Assembly: GCF_029962835.1 (NCBI RefSeq)
Contig: NC_080583.1
Coordinates: 67,193,158-67,257,157 of the forward strand
DNA from: Magnolia sinica
Lineage: Eukaryota > Streptophyta > Magnoliopsida > Magnoliales > Magnoliaceae
Reading direction: 5' to 3'
Length of the DNA: 64,000 nt
Below the pieces are notes generated by a model. The model saw only the letters and a program-made list of their open reading frames with translations. It made no database searches and had not been told where the DNA came from. The position numbers and the translations under genes are program-made. This document shows positions 1 through 12,000 of this stretch, in pieces (the first letter of the stretch is position 1; the number at the start of each line of letters is the position of its first letter).

Positions 1-5
1 GAGGC
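1..5 (-). CDS. CslE: CslE copy A exon 8, first five bases only
   Basis: GAGGC at the window edge is followed by ctgg, the reverse of a CAG acceptor. It matches copy B base for base, where the same five bases start the 513-base last exon at 29561. The rest of the exon is outside the window. Confidence 0.7.
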
Positions 6-3000
6 CTGGAAAATGAATAATAGAGGGCTATTAGATTTTTGGGCTATGGACCATCTAGATTATGGCTCACAGATAAATAGTACTATGGTTCACCAATATC
101 TAAAATCAACTAAGGAAAGCTGATCAGATCCCTTGGAGTTTTATATAGGCCTGATTGGATTCGGCTATGGCATTCAGTCTTATTGGGTTCAGTTTCAAGC
201 ATGATTTAGGATTTAGCATGGGTTTGGTCCGGAAAAGGATTCAAATGGCTCAAATGGACCCATGTCTATCCAATTTGTATTGGGAAGTGCTGAGATTAAC
301 CCACAGTGAACATTTTGGGCATGTTTGGATAGACAGAATCCATGCCGAAATGGAAATTGTTTTCTATTGACATACAAGATAGGTTGTATGGATATATGGA
401 TTCCAAACTATTGTTTTCAAAGACAGAAAATGTTTGGCATAAAAAATAAGGTAGCTGTTGCAGGATTCCACTTAAAATCTAAACAGGTGCCCCCATTTTT
501 GCAATCTAATTTTTTTAGGATGGCCATGGAAATTATCACTGGGTAATCATTACATTACCCAAAAAATCCAAACACGAACCACGTTTTCAAACACAGCATT
601 AGAGAAGGTGTTTGAAGGATAAAGTTGGAAGTTAGAGAGAGGAAAGGAAGGGTACAACTTACCTTAGGGAAGATTGGGATGTCATTGGCAGCAGCCAAAG
701 GGAGAAAGAGTGCATAACAGACCATGGGCAGACACCAGAGGGCCCAGAGGGTGTAAAAACTGTAGCACATGATCTGGCCAAGCTTCAAGCGTCCAACACC
801 ATGTGTCCAAGGGCAGTAGTCGGAAAGGAAGATCTCAAGCAAGCCAGTCGACCATCTCTTGTGTTGAATGAGGGTGTCGTTGGTGTTAACTGGGGGAAAA
901 CCCAAGTAAGCTGTCCTCTTTGGGCTGCAGAAAACTGATTGCCAACCCCTTGACTGCAAAACCACGCCTGTGAACACATCCTCTACAGCGCATCCATACA
1001 TCAATCCCATCTGGTGAAAAAGAAAAAAAAAAAAAAAAAACTTTAATAACCTCAGACAGACAATAAGTGACATTGTTTTTCTTACTAAAGATGAATTGAT
1101 TTTTTTTTTTTCTTCTTGAGTAGTAGATGCATGATGTTTTCCCTGCTTCCAAAGCATGTGATGTAATAGGATGACGAAACTATGCAATCCTCACCCCAAG
1201 GATTTATGGAATAGGGAAAGGAACAAAATGAAATGGGTGGAGGTAGTAAGAAAAGACTTAGGGCCTGTTTGGATCCCACCAAATAAGTTACTTTTTTCTA
1301 CTTACAGCTGTAGATAAGTAAGTTCGTTTATGGTTAGTTATGAGTTTCGTTTATGATTAGTTATAAGTAACTTTTTTACTTAAAATTACTTAATCACTTC
1401 AGTTAATTTTTTTTCAGCTTTTCTACTTTGCATAAGTTGCTGAAGAGAGGCATCAGGAGAGGAAAAAGAGAGGAGAAGACCCCTTTAATGTCCTATAGTA
1501 TAAATAAAGATACGGTCATTGATGAAGTGGAATAGCAGAATAAGATTCATATAGCTGACCTCAGTTAGTTGAGATAAGGCTAAAATGATAAAGATGATGA
1601 TGATGATGATTTGGGTTTCAATTCTTACAAGTGAAGTTCATGGTTTAGGCTAGTGATTAGTTGATCCTCACTATTAGTAAAATATATGGCAAAAATCTCT
1701 TAGATCGAATGGTGATGCAAGAAGAGTGGGCCAGACAAATTTGATGGCCTAGATCAATTATCAAACTCTCCTTGCGTACAATGTGCACCACAACATGATG
1801 CAAATGAGATGATTTGGCCTTGGCAAGAAGGGAATTATAAGTAGAGGGATCTAATGCCTTACATCCTTGCCCCATGGTTTGCCATTCTCGTAAGTGCAAC
1901 TTGATAGAGCCTTGGCCTTTGCTTCCAACTCTCTCCAGCTCTCATTACCTCCAGCTACTTCCATTAAACACATGATCAACAAAACATCAAAAACAACAAT
2001 TAAGCTTTTCCAATAGGAAATTTTCTAATGCTATCCCACCCTATATCACTAGATAAGATCATGATGAAATGTGGGGCCCACTTAGAGACTAATACAACAT
2101 GGCCAAATGAGATGATTTGGCCATGCATTGTATTAGTCAACAGTGGTACAACAGTATTAGTCACGGTTGAACGACAACAGATTTCAACAGTTCTATAAGA
2201 AAACATTGGATTAGCAACAACTAGTTATGATGTATCAATGTACCAACCTGGTTTCTCTTCCAAATTAGGCCGGTAATCAGGTGTAAATTTCCTTCCGTTG
2301 AGAGACTCACGCCGGTGAATTGAGCCAGTGCCAGCATACATGGGACCGTTGTGTGCATTTGCACCGAAAAATTCAATCTACACAAGAAAAAAATATATAT
2401 ACATAACAATATAAAGAATGTCATGAAATTTTAGAATTCGTGGGTGGGCCGAGACATAAACCAATGTTCTTGCATGTAGAGCAATAAAACATAGCTACAT
2501 ACAGATTGATTGTTCTGAGATAAATCAGGGGAAAGTTGGTTTATTTTCTTACCTCATAAATCCTCTTGACCCCATTGGCATACAAGTCGTTTTTAGTCAA
2601 TCCTCCAAAGCTCTGAGGGAACTGGACATACCCGATTCGGTGGCTCTCCTTAGGGTCCAGCATGAAACACATGGCATGACGAAGGGCTTGTGCATTATTC
2701 GAGTGCATGTCGCAGTCGACATTGAGAATGAAAGGTGCATTGCTTATCAAATTCGACACCCGATTCTGTGGCAATGCCAAAAAATCATTTTGAAAAGTGA
2801 GTGTACCAAAAATAAATAAATTTAAATCACATTCTCATTGACAATTTAACAAAAGAAAAAAGCTGTATCAGTATATTTTCTAACAATTGTTATGAGACAT
2901 GGTTTACAAAGTGATGAACAGAGATTAAATGGGAACTGATAAATATACAACGAAGCCAATCCATGGTCTGAAATGGGATTGTGATTGCTAATCTTATATC

Positions 3001-6000
3001 TATGCTATGGTGGGAAAGTTTGAAAATAAAAAATCATGCCTTGGATTGATAGGCACGCATTTAAAATTCACACATCAACATGCAATTAATTCATATTAAA
3101 CCGTCCAAACCATTGGAATAGATCCCAAACCCAAAAGAATACTGATTTCAATTTTAAAAATGAGTGCTTGGCAACGATTGGATAATAATAATAATAAAAG
3201 TCAATGGCTCAGATATAAACAATAAATGTCCATTAATCAGAGGTTAGAAATTTAGAATGTTAAATCAATCATATTCTGAAATGATGACAGACAAGTTGAG
3301 CAGTTTAATTTTTAATTAAATGTATCTGTCATGAGTCCAACTTCCAGTGCCTGCATATCAACCATAACTCTTCTACAGAGTGTGAAAAAAAATCCCCTTC
3401 TATGAGTCTTCAGACCAGCGATATGGACCCTGATTTTCCACAGTTGGAGACCAGAGATTCATATTTCAGATTGTTTTTTATCAGGTGGGCCTCAACATGG
3501 TTGGACCATGTCCCAAAAGTCTGATCCAAGACCTAGCTTACAAACTAAAAGTTAAGGTCATCAGTAGAGAGAAGGGCTACAGATTGTACAGTTAGGTGAT
3601 CCAACCTGAGAGAATTTATGGCAGAGTTCATACATGGTGGGCCCATCAGACCAAAGTTGGATTGAGCGCATCATGGCCCGGTCTCACACAGATGGTATGT
3701 GATGTATGTTAGTATGGAATTGTTAAGAGGGTTTTGGTCACATTATAATTGAGACATTTATGCAATTCTAGGGAGAAAAAAGAGTAAGAAATGGAAACTT
3801 GAAAGAGAACAAGGAAAGAGAAATACCATAGCATTGAGGGCACCAGCCTTGTAATGATGTGGATGGCCTGGTCGTTTCTCTCGCGATACATATACGAGCG
3901 TCGGCATGTTGTTACCGTCCGCATCAACATCTTCTCCATTCCCACGTAGCAAAACCTATTAAGTCCCATAATTTAAAATTTAGTAGCATTCATGATATAT
4001 TTTTTTTAATTACCTTTTGGGAGACGATGCTCAAAAGATTTTAAAACTAATAATATGAATCACTGCAGGGTATTGTTGGGTGTGCAAGGTGAAGTAGAAG
4101 GGGTCGCAATACAAGTGCTACAATGACGATGGGAACCAAACCAAGGGGGACCGGCCTAGATCAATGGCTAAGATTGAGTAGGAAAGTTGGATAGGCTTCG
4201 GTGGGGGTGTGTGTGTGTGTGTGTGTGTGCAAGAGAGGGTAGATATAGCCCAAAATATTTTGAAAGAGAGTAGTACCACACGTCCCATTGGGACTCACCC
4301 ACTAGGGGTCAGACAAGTGGGCCCCAAGATGACCCATATCCAATAGGTATTTGCATCAATCGGTTTTAAAATAGTGAAAATTAGCAAGATAATATCTCCT
4401 CAAAACCTACCTTAGCAACAAGAATCATCAAGTAAAAATCCACCTAAGCAATGAGATGCAGCTTTTTATAAAGGTTTTTCAGGTTTGTCTTGGTGGTCTT
4501 GGTAAGTTCCCAATTCTCTAGTAGATTTTGGGGATCCATGTCGGGAAACCCGGTGACCATTTTGAAGCGCTGCAACAAATCTTGGAAATTTCTCAAGATG
4601 GGCAATTTCTTGGGAGATTTTTAGATTTTGACGTTTTTCTAGCTATACTATCAGGAAATTTCATAGAAAACAAAATTACACAAATATTTATTGTATAATT
4701 TTAAATTTTAAAATGTTTGCGTGTAATGATTTATTTGTAATTTTAAATAAATATTTCATGGTAATATCATGAGAAATTAAAAACTTCCCCTACTTTGAAA
4801 ATCTCACAGTATTATATTTTGCTTGATTCTTTTTATGAAAATATTGCATGATTTTCAAAAGCTCAAAAATATTTGTTAGTTTTGAGAAGCATCCAATCGC
4901 ATGCCTCAACTGGTTTGAAGAAAAAATAAAGAAAGAAAGAAAATATCATATTCAAAGGTCAGGATAGTCTGACCAGAGATATTGAAATCATGGTCACCTG
5001 TGGTTTGAGATTCAAATCATGTTCATATGATGCCAATAGCAAAATCAAAAGGGGCTAATCAGATAATTTATTACTGTTGCTGTTGTGTTGCAGTAATAAT
5101 TAATAATGCTATTATTATTATTATTATTACTAGAGTTATTAATTGGCCTGAAACTACCTTGAAAGGTGAGCCTGGAACCTGTCCACAGCTAACAATCATA
5201 CCTGTAACTGTTACTGGTGTCGTTGTTGTTGTTGTTGTGTTTACTAGCATGATTGGCACAGCTACCATCCACATGCATGGAGTAGTTGAACAAAAATCTA
5301 CACCAACCAAGTTGTGGATTGCTTAGGTTGAGAATCTGATAGTTACCATCTGATTTTGGGTTGAAATTTTGGACTTGTAATTATTCATTTGATAGTCATC
5401 TGTTAGATTATTAGGATTACTTTATCAGCGTGATTTTAGAGATACATCCCATCTATAATTCAGCCACACGTTCAGCTGATTAAGATAGCTAAGCATAAGT
5501 GCCACATGTGAGCTGAAGAACTACAGGGGAATTGGTTGAAGACAGCTTCCCCTTAATTAAGTGGCCCTGATGATCTTTCTTTCTTCTTACTTTCTTTCTT
5601 CTTCTTCTTTTTTATTTCTTTCTTTTTTTTTCTTTTTTTTCTTTTTTTCTTCTTTTTTTTTGTTTTTAAGTTTGGACGCTGAAAGATTCTGGCAGCCCTA
5701 ACTTCTGCAGAGCCAACCATCCTGTATATGATATGTCTATGCCATTAATCTGTTTTGCCCTATCATTTAGGTCAATGAGCCCAAATATAAGGCAGATCCA
5801 AATTTCAAGTGGACCACACCATAAGAAATAGTAGGGATAATGACATATCTGATGTTTATTTGCCATCCAATCTGTTCATAAGTTAAGACTCCAACCTCAA
5901 TGAAGTGAAAACACAAAAATCAGCTTGATCCAAAACTACCGTGGCCTCTAAGAAGTTTTTAACGGTTGGAAATCGATCCCCACTTTTTTCTGTAGTGCGG

Positions 6001-9000
6001 TCCACTTGAAATTTATATTTACCTCATGTTTGAGCCCATGCCCTGAAATAAACTGGCATAAAATGATGAACAAAGTGAATATAACACACGAGCCCCACAG
6101 ATCTTAGAACTGCAAGAATCCAGGCTACTGGCAATTCCCATTCTTTCAATTATTCTCATGTCCTTTGTTAATACATATTTAATCAAGCACTTAGAAAAAA
6201 TAATTGCATGTAAAATTTTTCCCTTGAGAAAATCCTGTTAGATATAGCTGACTTCTACTACTCTGCTAGTACTATTATTATTATACTGACATGCAGCATA
6301 ACTGCATGTTAGAGGCATTTGTAATAGATAATACCTCCAAATGTAAATAAACAATCAATATCTTGACTCAACAACGATATAAATTATTATTATTTAGTAA
6401 TTGTAGGTTTCCTACTTATAAAAGAAAAACAAAACTCCACTAGCCACCATTTAAAACTAATATTATCACAGTCCAGGAAAATGACAAAACAACACATTTA
6501 ACAAAGAGAGAGCTTCCCCGTGACCACGCCCATGGATGGTTTATCCAACCCATTCATCTAAAGGTCACATTATGGATGGACTATGTCCCCCCACATCTTC
6601 TAAATTGGAAGATCCTAGCCATTGAACCATTGAGCATTATCATGCATTCCCATGCTAGCAAGGGAAATGTTAAAGTTGAGTGGTACAGGAGATTCTTTGG
6701 GCAGAGTTCATCAACCATACCCACATGTACAAGCTAATGTGCTCCCTGTTCATTGATAACAGAGCGTTGTTTTCTTTGTTTATTGTTCCACCATCCAAGA
6801 TGTATTTTTTTTTCTTTTTTATTATTTTATTAATATTATTTTATTTTTTTTTTGTTATCACTAACGTTCTGTTCTGATCTCACATCGACTATTGGATAAA
6901 AGGTCGATCCTATGAAGCAAGGAAAAAGTGCCTCTCATATGATTGGTCGGCATTATTACACGTCACATAAATGTAAGCCAGTCTAGGGCATCCAATACGT
7001 GGGGCCCAGCACCAATAGAACATATACTAATATAACACTTTAATTGCCTTCACCATCCAATTGCTAGCTTTCAAATGGGAACACAATCAGACAATTAAGA
7101 TTGTTCATTCAGTTGAATTTTTGGGCTATAATCCGTCTACAAAGGCTCTATGATTTGGATAGTCTAGATTGGCAAACGTGTATGTTCTGTTTGAGATTGA
7201 GAGTGGAAGCCAACTACCACCCACCACAGTTTGGGGGACCCCAATTGCTTGTCCACCTTAAATTGATTTACTTATGCCTAATATTCGAATTATCGGTATC
7301 GCTATAAGTTTCGCTGACCAAGGATCAAGAAAATAATATCGATATCACCGATAATATCGCTAATAACCAGAAATGCGGGGAAACATGGGAAAAACGGTGA
7401 ATTTTTCAGCAAATCTTTAGGAGATGTTAAAATGCACATATTTGCATATTTAGAAATTAAAAAAAAAAAAAAAAATGCAAAAAGAATGAATACATAACAA
7501 GTTTCCATTTAATGGGACCTTAAAAGCATGTGTCTTTGTAAGAAATCAGTTGAACCATCCCATCCAACCTATTTAACTATCCAACCTTCCATCTAAACAT
7601 CCATCGATATTGCAAAATATCAAGACATGATATGTCACCAAGAAATCATCAACAATTGTAAAGGAAACGAAAGATTGTGGTCTCAATATCGCGCGTATTG
7701 CGATTTTGATAATATCGAGATATTATCAATATTATCAATGACAAATTGAACACCACATACAACCATGTGCCCACGAAAAAAATGTTGAAGTAAAAATTTT
7801 TTCTAATAAACAAAATTTTGATGATATCAATACGTTGGCGATATTATTGAAATATTGTCAATAGACTTGTGATACAAGCATTACCTAGAATTTACATAGT
7901 CGAAAATATTGGCGATACATTAGCGATATTGATGCATTGGCAAGACAAGCGAGACCTAGAATTTACATAGTTGAAAAAATTGGTGATTACATTAGCAATA
8001 TTGATACCTATCGGGGATATATCGATAATATCAGAAATAATTCGAACACTGCTTATGCCATTATCATTTTTTGAATTAAAACAGTAGAAAGGGTTGTTTG
8101 ATAAGTGGGGAAAGAAAAGAAAGCAAACAAATCAATAATAATAGTGATTTCTAATGCATGGTAAAAGATTGGATTTAAAAAATTAAATTGCGATTGATTT
8201 ACAAGAAAAATTAATATAAAATCTTATATTTATTAGACAATAATTTCCTATATATAATGTCAGTAAAAAGTAAATGTTAATATTATTAATGACAACTTTA
8301 TAAAGTTTATTATTTTCCTGCAAATTAATTAGGAGAAAACGTTAAATCAAGATAAAATTGGACTAATGTAACAAATGTAACGAGTGTAAATATCAATTTT
8401 CTTCTTTTCTTTTGTTTTAATTAATTTCATTCTTCTATTTTCTCTGATGAATATAGAGGATAAAAGGCCCACCTCTATGATGGATGGGTGGTCCCGTGGG
8501 TGGACCTTAGATTCCCACTCAGCAAAGCCCTTGTGCTGCTTACGTGTCTCCTTTTCTACGTGCTGATTTCTTCCCGCTTTCTCTATTTTCTCTTGCATTT
8601 CTTCAAATTTTTTCTGTCCACAAAAAAAAAAAAAATAATAATAATAATTAGAAAAAAATATTAATAAAGATTCTACATATCCTTTTTCTTTTGTTTCTTC
8701 TTGCAATCCTTTTGCATGTGAAAACAAGTATCACATGTGTAAGATCTGACCATAATTTCCATTCGTCTGGAGTCTGAAGTTAGAAAAATATGATCATCCA
8801 ATGGGCCACAGAATTTGGACCATTGGGGAATTTTCTTAGTTGTTCTTTTGTTTTCAGTAGGTTTGGTCCACTTGAAGCTTGTAGGGGACCAAATTGTGCC
8901 AATGAAAACAGTAAAAACGGTAAAGATTCTCTGCATGAAATGACAATTTTATTCTTTCCAATATGGGTTCCATGCTTGTGGACCGGTGTGCACATGGAAC

Positions 9001-12000
9001 TAGATAAAGTGTTGGAAGCAATTTGTGGATGTGTATGGATTATCCCAATGCCTTCTGTTATGATACCATGTCAAACAACAACTTTCTTTAAATGCTCGAG
9101 CTGTTTATCAAGGGACCTTAACACTCTAATGTGTCCATTCATGGCTAGAGATGTCAAGGTCACGACGCAATTCACATTCATGTGTTGGCTAGGTTGGATA
9201 TTCCCCTGACACCACATATGCCCTACTTTGCTTTACTACTGTATAGAAAAATCAGACAAGGCCTTTCATCCTTTTACTGGGCTTTTATTGTGCAGTGACT
9301 ACAACACCACTAGCTAATTAGTGTTGGGATATGGTGGGATTTGATTGGACCATCTATTCCTGTCAGAGGCTGATCACGTAACAGCTTTTGAATGAACAAG
9401 GATTCAGTGAAGCTAGAAAAAATGAGGTCAGGACATACTGTGGGGCCCGCCTTAATGTATGTGTTGCCCAGCTCATTTTAGGGCTTAAGATTAAAATGAA
9501 GCAAATACGGATCACAGTTGGACCACAACACAGGAAACAGTGGTGATTAAACGCCCATCATTAACACTTTAGTCGGTGTTACCTGGCTAACATTTAATCC
9601 TCTCCCTACCCAATCTGCCTTGGATTGAGAAGACAGTACCAACTATTGGTTGGTGCTTGAAAAGCTATGTGGCCTCACCATGTCGTATGTTTTTTATCTA
9701 CTCCATCCATCTATTTTACCGACTCATTTTAGGAGATGATAAAAAAATGCGGCAGATATAAATCCTTGGACTACACCATAGGAAACAGTGGTGATTGAAC
9801 ACCCACCATTAAAAATTTCTGCCGAGTACAAAAGTTTTAGATCAAGCTGGTATATACATGTGTTTGGGCATGGATTGGGTACTACTCCCACCTAGAGACA
9901 GAAGGTGGTGAGAGGAGCTCTAAGGCTCATTGTGTTTTATCCATGTCGTCCATCCATTTTGATGGATATTTTAGGGCAAGATTCAAAAAGGAGGCAGGTC
10001 AAAGGCTCAAATAGACCACACCATATGAAACAATGGTGACAATGATGCATACCATTGAAACCTTACTACTGCCCACCGTGATGTTTATTTGCTGTCCAAA
10101 CTATTCATAAAGTCACATGGACTGGATGAAGGGAAAAGATAAATATTAGCTTGATCCAAAACTTCTGTAGCCACCAATAAGTTTACAATAGCACATTTAA
10201 TCCCCACTGCATCCTGTAGTATGGTTCACTTGAGGCTCATATAGGGTTGTCAGTGGGTCAAACCTAGGTAGGTCTCGGCCTAAATTTTGAACTATTTTAG
10301 GCCAAGCTTTCAGGCTGACTCTATTTAAAATTCTAATTTTTCAGGTCCGAGCCTAGCCCATTGACACTTCTAGGCTAATGCCTTAAAATGAACTGTCAAA
10401 ATGGATGGACGGCATGGATAAATTACATACATCACAGTGTGCCTTTCAAAGCCCCTGTTAGGACCATCCTTCTCTAGCTAGCTGCTCATGGGGATAGTAC
10501 TAACATAACTAACCTTCTCTAGTTGGGTCTTGGTGGGGATAGTAACCAATTCACGTCCTATATATTTTCTTTTGTATGAACTAATAAACGGGTTGGATGT
10601 CAAATAAACATTATAATAAGTCTTAAGAAACTTTTAATGGTGAGTGTTCAATCAAAACTAATTCCTAAGGTGGTGTCCGCGCAAAATTTGGATCCGCTGC
10701 ATTTTTGGCTCACACCTTAAAATAAGCTGAAAAAAATGGATAAAAGGCCTGGATAAAATACATATACGAGGCCTAAGGAACTTTTGCAGCACCGACCAGT
10801 CTCACGTGGAGCCCTTGTCAAACATGCTTGGAATTAGTGGTGTTGACTCACCGCCCAATCCAGTGGTCCCCATTCATCATCCAAAAATCACTTTTTTTGA
10901 ACTATACCAAGACAACTATTTTTGATAAAATCTATTAAATTAATTGCCAAAGAAAGCGTCTGTCCCCACACCTGAAAGATACCATTATAGCTGATATTAT
11001 TAAAAATTGAGTTGACTTGGTCTGAGTTGAGTTTAATGAGTCCACACAGCAACACTTCCCAAGTTAGGGCTGATTCACTCTCAGAACCGACCTTCGCAAT
11101 CATCCAGCTCGAAAGCTTTCAAAATCGAGTTGACTCAGCCGAGTTTCAGTTCCAGCTGTTGAGTTTTAAAACCACGCATTTCCTGGTCACGCTTACCCCT
11201 TAGAACAGAGCAAGCTTTTCTCAGACCGGAAGGAAAATTGGAATAATCAATAATCCATAAATTAGGTGGGCCACACACACACACAAAATAAATCAGACCT
11301 TAAGCTGACCATTGATTTTAATGGTATAGCCTGCCTAAATGTACCATCCTGATTTCCACCCGAGGCATCTTTATGATGATGCCCACCTTATGAAGGGTTC
11401 CGATGTTTCACATGTAAGAATCCTATAAGGTGGGCCTTATTGATCAACGGTCTAGATTCACCTAAAGGTTGGATAGTGTGATGGGGTGCACCAGTGGTCG
11501 CCAGTAAGGTGTGATACATCAAGAAATTCCACACGGTATCATAAGGCAACTACGATTCCCAAGCGGACAGGAGTTTTGATGGGTTTCAAACACCTCTGCC
11601 CTCTCGAATATATATAAATAAGAGTCGGGTCCCCAATCCACCACCATCGACTGGAGCTATTGCCAATCAGTACTGCTTCTCTAAATGTGTAAGGAAAGGA
11701 AGATCTCAGAGCCCATTTCAATGCACAGTAGATCCTACGGCCATTCCGCAATTAGGAAAAAAACGCTTTTTAAGTTTCTCTTTAGGAAACTTGTTTTTAC
11801 CAAAACGCTTTTAATTAGTCTCTCTTTAAATAAAAGTAAATAAGCTGTGTCTGTTGTCACCTTTACTGAGCTATAGTCCATCTGGAAATTCCGACTCCCG
11901 CCGGCGATGGAATTCTCCAACGAGAAGTATTGCTGAGGGGCCCGCGGCTCAACGTTATACTTGCGACAGAAAGGTAACCAATGCTTTGAGAAGATGGAGG

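Larger units (their letters stand above)
3956..8472 (-). other. CslE copy A intron 2 (about 4.5 kb)
   Basis: The intron contains a (GT)n microsatellite at 4205-4229, a 680-base segment absent from copy B (about 5037-5712), a diverged hairpin-element relative (5715-6080), and a hAT-like non-autonomous element (7278-8050). The copia insertion of copy B is absent: the empty target lies near 6155-6162. Confidence 0.75.
1..10155. repeat. Segmental duplication, copy A
   Basis: The block is collinear and strongly similar to 29557-45958, including introns and old transposons, and continues to the left of the window. On the right the match is cut where the Athila element enters copy B (45958/45959). 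Confidence 0.9.

Noticed and set aside
155..546. Two overlapping ORFs near the left edge, duplicated at 29711-30102.
   Set aside because: They lie in CslE intron 7 of both copies; duplication, not function, explains their conservation.
555..1187. A 210-codon ORF over CslE-A exon 7 extended at both ends.
   Set aside because: Only 663-1010 is exon; the extensions translate the polypyrimidine tract and intron.
5027..5326. A 99-codon ORF with Ile and Val runs, and its antisense partner.
   Set aside because: It is the translation of (ATT)n and (GTT)n simple repeats in a segment absent from copy B.
8790..9209. A 139-codon plus-strand ORF conserved in length in both duplicated copies (also 44029-44448).
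   Set aside because: Between copies I count roughly ten amino-acid changing and only three or four silent differences, as expected without selection. It matches no family I know and lies within intron 1 on the opposite strand.
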